64,000 nucleotides of DNA from Alcanivorax sediminis (GTDB lineage Bacteria; Pseudomonadota; Gammaproteobacteria; Pseudomonadales; Alcanivoracaceae). The stretch lies in assembly GCF_009601165.1 (NCBI RefSeq), contig NZ_WIRE01000001.1:372001-436000 (forward strand). Direction: 5' to 3'. The notes under the pieces are model-generated. The model made no database searches and was not told the origin of the DNA. It was given only the letters and a program-made list of their open reading frames with translations. Numbering within the stretch: position 1 is the first letter of the stretch; every line of letters begins with the position of its first letter. Position numbers and translations under genes: made by a program. Below are positions 25,874 through 35,350 of this stretch, piece after piece.

Positions 25874-25895
25874 ATTATTGCTCAGCAGCAATAAT
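25874..25895. promoter_or_regulatory. Candidate operator between LysR gene and frmA
   Basis: Perfect inverted repeat ATTATTGCT-CAGC-AGCAATAAT. It begins 23 bases from the LysR start and fits the AT-rich dyads bound by LysR proteins. Confidence 0.6.
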
Positions 25896-25944
25896 CAATT
25901 GCCATATTGTGCCTTATCCCCTGATTACTGTCTGCGTATAGTGA

Positions 25945-27099
<1,155 letters not shown>

Positions 27100-27105
27100 T
27101 CTTCA

Positions 27106-27277
27106 ATGTGGGAGCCAGCCTGCTGGCGAATCGTTGTTGTCGAGGGTAAGGCGAGTAACGAGTTTCGAGTTGCGAAAGGCAACACACGGCGAGAGCCGGC
27201 TTTTTATCTTCGAAACTCGCTTCTTGAAACTCGACACTGATTACCTCGCCCAGGCTCCGATCGCTGGCAGGCATACT
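27106..27277. repeat. Composite GAGTTTCGA palindrome between frmA and frmB
   Basis: Left: GTGGGAGCCAGCCTGCTGGC (REP-like), CGAGTAACGAGTTTCGAGTT; centre CGGC-GAGA-GCCGGCTTTTT, a short terminator-like stem; right: TTCGAAACTCGCTTCTTGAA, ATTACCTCGCCCAGGCTCCG, CTGGCAGGC. It sits inside a probable two-gene operon, so it could tune downstream frmB expression. Confidence 0.78.
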
Positions 27278-27326
27278 CTGACGAACACCGAGAGCTCCCA
27301 AAGCAGCGTTGCAGAAGGGTAATTAA

Positions 27327-28166
27327 ATGGATATCGAATTATTGTCTGCTACCAAATCCTTCGGTGGCTGGCTCAAGCGTTACAAGCATCGCAGCCGGGT
27401 TTTGAACTGCGACATGATCTTTGCCATCTATCTGCCGCCAGCGGCGGAAGAAAAGAAGGTGCCACTGCTGTGGTGGCTGTCCGGCCTCACCTGCACTGAT
27501 GAGAACTTCATGCAGAAGGCGGGCGCACAACGCATGGCGGCGGAACTGGGTATCGCCATTGCCTGCCCGGATACCAGCCCCCGCGGCAGTGATCTGCCCG
27601 GCGAGCATGACAGTTATGACTTCGGTTCTGGCGCGGGCTTCTACGTCAATGCCACTCGCTCTCCCTGGAGTCAGCACTACCGCATGTACGACTATGTCAC
27701 TAACGAACTGCCCGCGCTGGTTAACCGTCACTTTCCACTGAATGGTAGGGAATCCATCAGTGGCCACTCCATGGGTGGCCATGGTGCGCTGATCTGCGCG
27801 CTGAAGAACCCCGGCCGCTATCGCTCCGTTTCCGCCTTTGCGCCGATAACCCACCCGAGCCAATGCCCCTGGGGCGAGAAAGCCTTCAGTGGTTACCTGG
27901 GCGAGGACCGGGAAGCGTGGAAAGCCTGGGACAGCTGCGAACTGATTCGCCAGCACGGCAGCGAGCTGCCTTTGTTAGTAGATCAGGGTGAAGCCGATAA
28001 TTTTTATACGGATGGGCAGCTATTGCCGGAAGACCTGCAGGCCGCCTGCCAGGAAGCCGGAGTGAAACTGGAACTGCGCATGCAGCCCGGTTACGACCAT
28101 TCCTACTTCTTTATCGCCAGCTTTATTGATGACCATCTTAAGTATCACGCAGAGAAGCTGAAGTAA
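27327..28166 (+). CDS. frmB: S-formylglutathione hydrolase
   Basis: Serine esterase that hydrolyses S-formylglutathione to formate and glutathione (esterase D family). 279 residues. Nucleophile Ser148 in GHSMGGHGA, acid in DQGEADNF (about Asp225), His in YDHSYFF (about 258). The segment WWLSGLTCTDENFMQKAG is diagnostic for the family. Start ATG 27327, close to AGAAGGG. Works with frmA upstream. Confidence 0.95.
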   Translation: MDIELLSATKSFGGWLKRYKHRSRVLNCDMIFAIYLPPAAEEKKVPLLWWLSGLTCTDENFMQKAGAQRMAAELGIAIACPDTSPRGSDLPGEHDSYDFGSGAGFYVNATRSPWSQHYRMYDYVTNELPALVNRHFPLNGRESISGHSMGGHGALICALKNPGRYRSVSAFAPITHPSQCPWGEKAFSGYLGEDREAWKAWDSCELIRQHGSELPLLVDQGEADNFYTDGQLLPEDLQAACQEAGVKLELRMQPGYDHSYFFIASFIDDHLKYHAEKLK

Positions 28167-28167
28167 G

Positions 28168-28640
28168 ACGCAAGCTACACGCTGCAACGCGGGCCGGAAC
28201 GGTGCCACACTGCATCGTCTCTGCCCGCGTTTTTATGCAGCAGAGCAATGCACCTAGTGCGGGCCCGAAGGGGTGAGCGAAGCGAATAAAGCCAACTTGT
28301 TGGCCGAAAGCTGAGTTTCGAGTCACGAGAAGCGAGTGTCGAAAGGCAAAATCAGGGGGGGTCCTGAAGGTTGGTTTTCGCAACTCGAAACTCGTTTCTC
28401 GCTTCTGACTCTCCATTCGGCCAACAAGTTGGCTCTCCTACAGAAACAGAGCGGTTTAGATGCGCACTGGAACCTCTACCTCTCTGAGACGAGGATCGCT
28501 TGCAGGCAAGCTCCTACAGCGGCTTCGTAGAAATGCAGAGGCCCGGGAACTTTTTTGGTTTTTCTATTCAATCAAGCGTAGCTTGTAGCTTGTAGCTTGT
28601 AGCTTGTAGCTTGTAGCTTGTAGCTTGTAGCTTGTAGCTC
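28168..28640. repeat. Compound repeat region: two word families, 18-bp inverted repeat and heptamer array
   Basis: The 475-base gap holds no gene. In order: GCAAGCTACACGCTGCAACG, a terminator (28188-28234), GCCAACTTGTTGGCCGAA (28291-28308), GAGTTTCGAGTCACGAGAAG left arm, CTCGAAACTCGTTTCTCGCT right arm, the exact reverse complement of the 18-mer (28416-28433), a lone REP-like right arm (CTTGCAGGCAAGCTCCTACA, about 28499-28518), CCCGGGAACTTTTTTGG, and eight perfect TAGCTTG heptamers (28579-28639). Several elements appear nested or fused. Confidence 0.85.
28188..28234 (+). terminator. Probable frmB terminator
   Basis: CGCGGGC (28188-28194) pairs with GCCCGCG (28223-28229), long loop, followed by TTTTTAT. 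Confidence 0.6.
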
Positions 28641-28641
28641 A

Positions 28642-28989
28642 TTATTGAATGTATCCCGGATTATCGATCGCCAGTTTTTCCTTCGCCAGCGGCAACCAGA
28701 GCTCAATAATCAGTGGCAACATGTCACTCACATCATCTTCGGCAAAGCAGCGACAGATTTCCTGCAGATCACTATCAGGCAACCCCATCAATGCCGCCGT
28801 GGAAATGCAGCGCGATCGCTCGCCTCTTTCAAAAGCCTGACCCAATAGAGCTTCACGCTCCAGCAGTATTTCAAGATGGGCGATGATTTTTTGATAGTAC
28901 TCGTCCACTTTTGTATCAGCATCCGGTCTGCTGCGATATTTCTTGATTGCGTCTGCCAGCTCTTCCGCTGTGGGGCGATTAATCGGCAT
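28642..28989 (-). CDS. DUF6285-like small protein
   Basis: 115 residues. N-terminal RPTAEELADAIKKY and C-terminal AKEKLAIDNPGY match the ends I know of DUF6285 proteins, which accompany APH-type phosphotransferase genes. Soluble, helical, no catalytic motif visible. It overlaps the upstream phosphotransferase gene by 11 bases, so the two are translationally linked and it is probably a partner or regulator of that protein. Function unknown. The gene ends right beside a heptamer array. Confidence 0.7.
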   Translation of the reverse strand: MPINRPTAEELADAIKKYRSRPDADTKVDEYYQKIIAHLEILLEREALLGQAFERGERSRCISTAALMGLPDSDLQEICRCFAEDDVSDMLPLIIELWLPLAKEKLAIDNPGYIQ

Positions 28990-29992
28990 GACTCAGCTCC
29001 AGTTGTTCCTCCAAGCAAACCAGCATGTCGTACTCCGTTTCTGCTACCCGTCGACCAATCGCCGCGCGCTCCAGAGTCGGCACCTGACCGCGCAGATAGC
29101 TATAGGCCTGATACTGACAGATCACAGCCCATTTGAAGGTACCCAGCAATTCCCAATAGCGGGCGCGCCCTTCATCCACCGCCTGCCCCGTAGCAGTTTC
29201 ATAGGCATCATAAAGTGCCCTGCGCGATGCAATCCCGGCCACCGGCTTGCTTCTGCGTCCGAAGCGCCAGGCATTCACACACAACCAGCCAAGATCCTCC
29301 ATGGGGTCACCGAGGTGGGTCAGCTCCCAGTCGAGCACACCGTTCAGGGTATTTTCCGTCAGCAGGAAATTTCCCAACCTGAAATCCCCATGCACCAATG
29401 CTGGCCGTGTTATCTTCGGAGCATGCTTTTTCAGCCAGCCATAGACCAGTGAAAAAATCGGCAGCTTTTCACCATAATCCTGGTGCATTGCGTAAAGCTG
29501 CTCGACCTGGGTCAACGCGTCCAGCGTCGGCAACCCTTTCAACTTTTCGGTCGGGGTTCGATGAATCGCCGCCAGAGCGGATGCCACGTTCGGGCAAAAC
29601 CGGTCACGCGCTGGCTCATAGGCGTGATCCTTGAGCAATACTGGCGGCAGGGACTCACCAGACAGTGCTGTCATCACATACCCCTCGCCAATCCCCTCAC
29701 TGCCATCAAGGGTGGCAATCACTTTGGCTACTGGACAACCAGACTCTCCGGCCGCCCGCTGCGCCTTTGCTTCCCAGCGTTTTCCTGGCGCCATACCAAT
29801 ATTTTCAGCGCCCGCATCCAGCCGCAGTATCCATCGACGACTGCCGCCATAATTTGCCTCGAGCCACCAGGTGTCGGCCGACGCGCCAGCGGTAAGGCGC
29901 CGACAACGGGTCAGTACGCAGGGTTTGCCGACAGCCTTTTCCAGCACTCCCGGCAGGATGGCCTCAATCTGTTCTGCAGTTATCCCCATCAA
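28979..29992 (-). CDS. Phosphotransferase family protein (APH/ACAD10-11 N-domain-like)
   Basis: 337 residues with the aminoglycoside-phosphotransferase fold: catalytic loop LVHGDFRLGNFL (His-Gly-Asp, about residue 205) and metal motif VLDWELTHLGDPMEDLGWL. Such proteins resemble the kinase domain of ACAD10/ACAD11, which phosphorylates 4-hydroxy fatty acyl-CoA, so a role in hydroxy-acyl or sterol/terpenoid catabolism is an attractive inference; antibiotic resistance is unlikely given the neighbours. Overlaps its upstream gene by 4 bases (ATGA) and its downstream gene by 11. Confidence 0.85.
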   Translation of the reverse strand: MMGITAEQIEAILPGVLEKAVGKPCVLTRCRRLTAGASADTWWLEANYGGSRRWILRLDAGAENIGMAPGKRWEAKAQRAAGESGCPVAKVIATLDGSEGIGEGYVMTALSGESLPPVLLKDHAYEPARDRFCPNVASALAAIHRTPTEKLKGLPTLDALTQVEQLYAMHQDYGEKLPIFSLVYGWLKKHAPKITRPALVHGDFRLGNFLLTENTLNGVLDWELTHLGDPMEDLGWLCVNAWRFGRRSKPVAGIASRRALYDAYETATGQAVDEGRARYWELLGTFKWAVICQYQAYSYLRGQVPTLERAAIGRRVAETEYDMLVCLEEQLELSHAD

Positions 29993-31035
29993 CAGTGCCT
30001 GCCTACGGGGAGACCTTCCACCATCTGATCCAGATACTCGGATATGCCATAGCCTGTCATGCCATCACACTGGAACCGGGACATGGCCTCGGTAATGCGG
30101 GTTTGACGCCATTCGCCACTGTCCGTCTGTCGACGATTGCGCAAGGGGATCAGGGAAAGTGACTCACCGCTGATGTGATAACTTCGTCCGGAAACCGTTT
30201 TCAACGAGAAGGTTTGCGACTGGGCCTGATCACGATCATCGAGCACGGACGACAATGCAGCAGTATCAATCAGGTCATAAACCGGCTCACTGCCATCCCG
30301 GGTGTCATACACCATGCCCCAGATATGCTGCCTGCCGCTGGCCATCTGCACGATGGACATATTCACGGCAAGGTCTTCGCTGAACACCAACGGCAGCCAA
30401 CGGTACCAGTAGAGATTTTGCCAATAGCGAGGCCCCCAGGAATGATCACGCAGCCCAAACCCATTCAGTGAGAAGGCGTCATCACCGATAGTCACCTTAC
30501 CCTCTCCTTTCATGTGCTGTTCATAGTGGCCGCGAGCAAAGGATTCATCTGGGTCTTCTTCAACCGGACTGTCGTTCTCGTCCACCGCTTCACCACCATA
30601 GACCGGTGTCATGCCCGTGAAGTGAAGATTAGCCTTGACCAGCACAGTCGGGTTATTTGCAAAGGCCGCCTTGGGATCCTCCATCTGCTGGGGATCATCC
30701 AGCAGCAAAGCTTCACCCTCATATTCCAGCGCAAGTTGCTTGAAGGGCTCTATCACCCGAAAGCGCATCCCTCCCGCATCCAGCGAATTGTTATCGACAA
30801 TATTCACACGACGAAACATGAAGGCGACCCGGCCGTCCGGCAGATAAAAACAGAATGACATTTCGGCATGGCCTTCATTGGGCCGGTTACCTACCCGGAA
30901 CCAGCCCCCACAGACCTGATCATGATCAAACAGGTTAATGTACATGCTTTCATTGAAGTTGCTGGCGTCTTCAATGGCATGCATGTATTCATCCTGCGGC
31001 TCCAGACGAATCCGCACCCCCTTACCCAGATCCAT
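29989..31035 (-). CDS. DUF7064-type / CrtC-AttH-like lipocalin-fold protein
   Basis: 348 residues. The GFGLRDHSWGPRYW segment (around residue 210) is characteristic of proteins annotated DUF7064/7065, distantly related to hydroxyneurosporene synthase/AttH. They bind or modify hydrophobic molecules; the reaction is unknown. No signal peptide. The ATG at 31035 is chosen for its GGAGAAG Shine-Dalgarno; the frame upstream to 31167 crosses the operator. First gene of the trio DUF7064-phosphotransferase-DUF6285, with start-stop overlaps between each. Confidence 0.72.
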   Translation of the reverse strand: MDLGKGVRIRLEPQDEYMHAIEDASNFNESMYINLFDHDQVCGGWFRVGNRPNEGHAEMSFCFYLPDGRVAFMFRRVNIVDNNSLDAGGMRFRVIEPFKQLALEYEGEALLLDDPQQMEDPKAAFANNPTVLVKANLHFTGMTPVYGGEAVDENDSPVEEDPDESFARGHYEQHMKGEGKVTIGDDAFSLNGFGLRDHSWGPRYWQNLYWYRWLPLVFSEDLAVNMSIVQMASGRQHIWGMVYDTRDGSEPVYDLIDTAALSSVLDDRDQAQSQTFSLKTVSGRSYHISGESLSLIPLRNRRQTDSGEWRQTRITEAMSRFQCDGMTGYGISEYLDQMVEGLPVGRHC

Positions 31036-31108
31036 GTTTCTTCTCCATTTTCCTTCCCTTCCTTGCCTAAGGGTGATGCCTGTTATCTTTTTTTGCACTG
31101 CCCATGAC

Positions 31109-31135
31109 TGACAATCTTTATTAGCTAAATTGTCA
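31109..31135. promoter_or_regulatory. Candidate TetR/GntR-type operator in the divergent promoter region
   Basis: TGACAAT-N13-ATTGTCA, a perfect 7-base inverted repeat, lies between the DUF7064 trio and the divergent membrane-protein gene. TGACA/TGTCA half-sites are common for TetR-type repressors. No matching regulator gene is adjacent, so it would be encoded elsewhere. Confidence 0.55.
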
Positions 31136-31188
31136 TGTTTGCCGCGCTGCTTAACGCGTAGATTCAAAGAAAAAACAGGAATACAACA

Positions 31189-31713
31189 ATGGAAGAACTA
31201 CGCACCCTGCTACAGCCATGGTATCTACAAATAAAGTTTATTCATTTACTTTTTGTAATGATCTGGAGCTTTAGTACCGCGGTGGCCTACAGCTGGTATG
31301 TGAAGTCAGCATGGATCGCGTGGCAGAACAACAAGGATGACCCGCATCGACTCGAGCGACGTAACTGGACCATGGAACAGTTCGACAAGGGTGCAGCACT
31401 GGAGCACATCGCTTTTCCGGTTGTCCTGTTAACCGGCGGGATGATGGTGTGGCTGGCGGGCTGGGGCATGGATAGCCCGTGGCTAGTGATCAAGCTGGCG
31501 TTGGTAGCCCTGGTATTCGTCCCGATCGAAATCTTCGATTACTGGATCTCGCATATGGGAGGAAGCAAGAAACAATGGCGACTCATAGGCGATATGAAAC
31601 GCTATGAAAGGTTGATGCAATGGCACTGGCGTTTTTTCCGTATCAGCACACCACTGGTGGTGACGGTCATTCCTGCAATTATCTATCTGGCAGTGACAAA
31701 GCCCGGCTTTTAG
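31189..31713 (+). CDS. Four-helix membrane protein, HemJ/CopD-like
   Basis: 174 residues with four predicted transmembrane helices (about 16-36, 72-92, 97-117, 148-168). The first helix IKFIHLLFVMIWSFSTAVAY with its His and Trp, and a second His at EHIAFPVVLLTGG, recall heme-binding four-helix proteins of the HemJ/CopD superfamily. Shorter-range similarity is weak, so function is not assigned. It shares a divergent control region with the DUF7064 trio, which suggests a linked pathway. Start follows AACAGGAATACAACA. Confidence 0.5.
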   Translation: MEELRTLLQPWYLQIKFIHLLFVMIWSFSTAVAYSWYVKSAWIAWQNNKDDPHRLERRNWTMEQFDKGAALEHIAFPVVLLTGGMMVWLAGWGMDSPWLVIKLALVALVFVPIEIFDYWISHMGGSKKQWRLIGDMKRYERLMQWHWRFFRISTPLVVTVIPAIIYLAVTKPGF

Positions 31714-31730
31714 GAATACCGGAGGAAATG

Positions 31731-31862
31731 AGCGAGATTAGAGTGCCGGGTTTCGAAAGGCAAAACCAAAAGCACTTTTCCGGCAGTCATGCTTTTTGAT
31801 TTTCGTTACTCGCAACTCGCTGCTGGAACCCTTACCCCGCTCAGTCTCGGATCGCCTGATGA
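31731..31862. repeat. Decayed composite GAGTTTCGA element
   Basis: Left GAGCGAGATTAGAGTGCCGG with GTTTCGAAAGGCAAAACC, right GATTTTCGTTACTCGCAACTCG and CTTACCCCGCTCAGTCTCGG. Arm matches are poorer than in the 8131-8340 copy. Confidence 0.6.
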
Positions 31863-31923
31863 AGGCCTTTCCGGTTTTTTCTTTCGCATGTTGCGTGAAC
31901 CATGTTGGACCCGCAAAGCGGGC

Positions 31924-31950
31924 AAAAAAAGCCAGGGAAAAATCCCTGGC
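31924..31950 (-). terminator. Terminator of the nitronate-monooxygenase-type gene
   Basis: GCCAGGGA / TCCCTGGC stem with four-base loop, followed on the minus strand by seven T. Confidence 0.9.
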
Positions 31951-31985
31951 CGGACTCGGGAGAGCGAGTTTGAAACCGTTATGAC

Positions 31986-32966
31986 CTAGCCTTTCATGAA
32001 ACCGGCCAGACGATCATTAATAGTGGCCGTACACTCGGTCATGATGTCGTCGATGATCTCGGCACAGCTCGGATAGCTGTCGATCAGCCCCTGCACGATA
32101 CCGGAAGTCCAGATGCCACCGTCGATTTCACCGGAGGTCAGCGCGGCCTTACCCTTTACACCGGCAACCAGGTCAACAATGTATTCAAACTTCATGTCCT
32201 GGCCTTTCTCACGCTCGATCTCGTTCACCTTGGTAGCAACCGCGTTCTTGAACACACGGGCGGTATTCTTCAGCGGACGGAAGATCAGGGCCGTATCCAA
32301 TTCGGAGGCTTCAGCGATGGCCTTCTTCATGTTCTCGTGTACCGGCGCTTCAGCAGACGCAAGGAAGCGGGTACCCATGTTGATGCCGTCAGCCCCCAAC
32401 GCCAGACAAGCCGCCATCTGCGCACCGGTGCCAATGCCACCGGAGGCCAGCATCGGAATCTTCAGAACGCGAGCTGCAGCAGGCAGCAGCACCAGATTCG
32501 GGATATCGTCTTCACCCGGGTGACCGGCACACTCGAAACCGTCCACCGACACGGCAGCCACACCTACCTTCTCGGCTTTCAGGGCGTGCCGTACGGAAGT
32601 GCACTTGTGGATGACCTTGACGCCAGCACCTTCGAACAGGGGCATGAATGGCTCGGGGTTGCGGCCAGCGGTTTCCACTACCTTGATGCCGTTCTCACAG
32701 ATCACCCGCGCGTATTCCTCGTAAGGCACCGGCTTGATGGTCGGCAGGATGGTCAGGTTCACACCGAACGGCTTGTCCGTCATTTCCTTGCAACGCTTGA
32801 TTTCCTTATCCAGGTCTTCCGGCGTCGGCTGGGTCAGACCGGTGATGATGCCAAGGCCTCCGGCATTTGAAACGGCAGCGGCCAGTTCGGCATAACCTAC
32901 GTTCTGCATGCCGCCCTGGACGATCGGATACTGGATGCCCAGCATTTCGGTGATACGGGTTTTCAT
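31986..32966 (-). CDS. Nitronate monooxygenase / NPD-type FMN enzyme
   Basis: 326-residue TIM-barrel flavoprotein of the nitronate monooxygenase (2-nitropropane dioxygenase) family. Signs: LGIQYPIVQGGMQNVG at the N-terminus, SNAGGLGIITG, the core DGFECAGHPGEDDIP and phosphate-binding ASGGIGTGAQMAACLALGAD-. The family oxidises alkyl nitronates with oxygen, but many members are enoyl or related reductases; the true substrate is uncertain. The start at 32966 has GGGGAAAG upstream; the frame runs on to 33047 without support. Stands alone with its own terminator. Confidence 0.88.
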   Translation of the reverse strand: MKTRITEMLGIQYPIVQGGMQNVGYAELAAAVSNAGGLGIITGLTQPTPEDLDKEIKRCKEMTDKPFGVNLTILPTIKPVPYEEYARVICENGIKVVETAGRNPEPFMPLFEGAGVKVIHKCTSVRHALKAEKVGVAAVSVDGFECAGHPGEDDIPNLVLLPAAARVLKIPMLASGGIGTGAQMAACLALGADGINMGTRFLASAEAPVHENMKKAIAEASELDTALIFRPLKNTARVFKNAVATKVNEIEREKGQDMKFEYIVDLVAGVKGKAALTSGEIDGGIWTSGIVQGLIDSYPSCAEIIDDIMTECTATINDRLAGFMKG

Positions 32967-33138
32967 GGGTCTTTCCCCTGCTGAATTGGAACTGCCCTCA
33001 CAGGGCGTGGTGGCAGCAAAGTAAACAAGTGGACGGTCAGTCAGCAATGACAGGATTGTTCAGCCGCCCGCACAGTTTTGATAGAAGCGCCTTATCATTC
33101 AGCGCAATTATTTGATTTTCAATGAAATACGCAAAAAG

Positions 33139-34164
33139 TCACAAAATGGCGTCCGGCCCCTTTCGTGCCGCCTGTAACTGTTTTCTGGCACTGGCCGGTG
33201 TGCTGCCTGTCCAGTTACGCCAAGCCCGGCTGAAGGCACTATGCTCGGAAAAGCCCAGCAACAGGGCAATATCCCCCAATGTCAGGGACGGATCGGAGAG
33301 ATAATCACGAGCCAGCTGCTCGCGGGTGCGATCCAACAGCTCTCGCCAGGTCATGTTCCGCTCGCCCAGGCGCCGCTGCAAAGTGCGGACCGACATGTGC
33401 AGTTCTTTCGCCAGCCTTGGCAAGGTCACCACGGCATCAGGCATCAGCCGCACCATGGCCTGTTGCAACGCCCGATCGAAGCTATCCGACTCCGGCAGGG
33501 CCAATAGCAGCGCTCGCGCCTGTCGGTCCATCAGGGTACGCATGTGCGGTGCACTGTGGGGAAGCGGCACCGCCAGCAACTTGAGCGGAAAAATAACCCG
33601 GGTCTGGTCTGTGCCAAAGCCCACGGGGCAGTCGAAGAAATCCTCATAGGCCTGACGCGCTCTGTGATCCGGCTGAGGGAAAACAAAATCGATGCGTGTG
33701 GGCGAATAATGAGACTCGACCAGACGACGAAGAAAGCTGATCAAGGCCGCAATGGACACCGTGTCAGCCTGTACACCGACAGCGTCTTCTTGTGCCCACC
33801 AGACCACCATGCTGTCTCCCTCCACCTCCACCTTTACCCGGGCACTTCCATAGAAAAGGGATTCATAGCGCTGATACGCGAGCATGGCCTCACCCAGCGT
33901 CCGGCAGGTCAGGATCAGGTAGCCCAGCACGCCCACATGACGCGGCTTGACCATGGCGCCGATGCCCAGAGCCGGCACCACTGCATCCGGTCGCAGCGCC
34001 ACCGCACGGTCCAGCAACTCATTCCACAGGGACAACGGCACCACATCACCGGGACTACGGCTGTCCAGCACCGTTCGCAGATCCGGTGCCGGCAGGTTTT
34101 CCTGGTCCAGCCAGTCGGTCAGCAGCTGGATCCAGGCGCCAGTAACGCGCATGGGGGTTGCCAT
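33139..34164 (-). CDS. AraC-family regulator
   Basis: 341 residues. N-terminal effector domain of the Arabinose_bd (OruR/ArgR-like) type, about residues 20-215, and C-terminal AraC double helix-turn-helix (about 230-330) with LPRLAKELHMSVRTLQRRL and DIALLLGFSEHSAFSRAWRN. Divergent from the membrane hydroxylase at 34284 with direct-repeat sites between the two, so it probably activates that gene in response to a lipid. Such regulators in Alcanivorax relatives are often next to lipid-modifying genes (general impression). Confidence 0.9.
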   Translation of the reverse strand: MATPMRVTGAWIQLLTDWLDQENLPAPDLRTVLDSRSPGDVVPLSLWNELLDRAVALRPDAVVPALGIGAMVKPRHVGVLGYLILTCRTLGEAMLAYQRYESLFYGSARVKVEVEGDSMVVWWAQEDAVGVQADTVSIAALISFLRRLVESHYSPTRIDFVFPQPDHRARQAYEDFFDCPVGFGTDQTRVIFPLKLLAVPLPHSAPHMRTLMDRQARALLLALPESDSFDRALQQAMVRLMPDAVVTLPRLAKELHMSVRTLQRRLGERNMTWRELLDRTREQLARDYLSDPSLTLGDIALLLGFSEHSAFSRAWRNWTGSTPASARKQLQAARKGPDAIL

Positions 34165-34191
34165 TCAGATTCCTTTTACCGTTTCAGATGG

Positions 34192-34225
34192 CATAGATAG
34201 TCAAATTTAAGACATGGATAGTCAA
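34192..34225. promoter_or_regulatory. Direct-repeat operator for the AraC regulator
   Basis: CATAGATAGTCAA (34192-34204) and CATGGATAGTCAA (34213-34225): 12 of 13 identical and exactly 21 bases apart start to start, two helical turns. This is the usual form of an AraC-family site. It lies 58 bases before the hydroxylase start. Confidence 0.7.
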
Positions 34226-34283
34226 TACATGCCACGCCCCACCGAGCACAATGATCCTATTGCGTAAAAGTGAGGCCTGATCC

Positions 34284-35249
34284 ATGTCTGTAATGAGCTG
34301 GTTTGAAGATGTCTGGGCAAACAGCGGCCTGGCACCCCTGTGGGATATCGTCGCCCCCTGGCTGGCGCTGGACGAGCGACAAATGATTTTTGTGGTCGCC
34401 ACCCCGATTTTCATTGGCCTGTTTCTGTGGGAATACCGCAAGATTCGCCACGACCCCACCCTGGTGGATGGCCGCGAATCAGTACTCAACTTCATGCTGG
34501 GCGCCGGCTATCAAACTACCGAGCTACTGTTCGCGGGCATCCTGGCATTCCCTGTCTACGCCTTTTTCTACCATCACCGCCTGATGGATATCGAACTGAC
34601 CTGGTTCACCGCGTTACTGCTGTGGGTGATGCTGGACTTCGCTTATTACTGGTTCCACCGCTGCTCGCACCGGGTGCGTTGGCTGTGGGCCGCCCATGTG
34701 ACCCATCACTCTTCCGAGCGAATGAATTTCTCCACCGCCATGCGCCAGAACGCCACCAACATCTTCAATGGTGGTTGGCTGTTCTATGCCTCCCTGGCGC
34801 TACTCGGCTTCAACCCGGTGTGGATCGGCGTGGCTTATGCCTTCTCTCTGGTGTACCAGTTCTTTATCCACACCACCCTGGTGGGCAAGATGCACCCGGT
34901 TATCGAGTACATCTTCAACACTCCCAGCCATCACCGCGTTCACCACGGCCGCAACCCGGAATACATCGACCAGAACTATGCTGGCGTGTTCATGATCTGG
35001 GACCGCTTGTTCGGCACCTTTGTGGAAGAGAAAGACGACCTGCCGGTGGAATATGGCATCACCCGCCCGGTATACAGCAACAGCCTGCTGGTGAACTGGT
35101 GCCATGAATACGTGGATCTGTTTCGGGACATGGCAAAGCGGGGACCACTGCTGCAACGGCTCAAGCACCTGTGGAAACCGCCGGAGTGGGAAAGAGAGAC
35201 GCAGCACGCTTCAAGCAACACGCCACAACGCGAGCAGGCCCCGGACTAA
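34284..35249 (+). CDS. Sterol-desaturase / fatty-acid-hydroxylase superfamily membrane enzyme
   Basis: 321-residue integral membrane di-iron oxygenase. The histidine boxes are HRCSH (125-129), HVTHH (138-142) and HHRVHH (216-221), with about four to five hydrophobic helices around them. It likely hydroxylates or desaturates a lipid, with electrons from an unidentified partner. Controlled by the divergent AraC protein. The last 16 residues (TQHASSNTPQREQAPD) are read through a CACGC-family repeat, so the natural end was probably extended by repeat insertion. A terminator follows. Confidence 0.9.
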   Translation: MSVMSWFEDVWANSGLAPLWDIVAPWLALDERQMIFVVATPIFIGLFLWEYRKIRHDPTLVDGRESVLNFMLGAGYQTTELLFAGILAFPVYAFFYHHRLMDIELTWFTALLLWVMLDFAYYWFHRCSHRVRWLWAAHVTHHSSERMNFSTAMRQNATNIFNGGWLFYASLALLGFNPVWIGVAYAFSLVYQFFIHTTLVGKMHPVIEYIFNTPSHHRVHHGRNPEYIDQNYAGVFMIWDRLFGTFVEEKDDLPVEYGITRPVYSNSLLVNWCHEYVDLFRDMAKRGPLLQRLKHLWKPPEWERETQHASSNTPQREQAPD

Positions 35250-35346
35250 AGAGCCGAGAGGCCGCCCAAACGCAAGAAGGGAGCCATCTGGCTCCCTTCT
35301 TTTTTGTCTTTTTGCGTGTTGCCTGTTGCGTGCCGCGTGATGCGTC
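35200..35346. repeat. CACGC-word palindrome enclosing a terminator, overlapping the hydroxylase 3' end
   Basis: Left arm CGCAGCACGCTTCAAGCAAC and ACGCCACAACGCGAG within codons of the hydroxylase; right arm GCGTGTTGCCTGTTGCGTGC and CGCGTGATGCG (35314-35343). The terminator (35274-35306) is in the middle. Confidence 0.72.
35274..35306 (+). terminator. Terminator of the membrane hydroxylase gene
   Basis: AAGAAGGGAGCC / GGCTCCCTTCTT stem, ATCT loop, T-run. Confidence 0.9.
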
Positions 35347-35350
35347 GTTC

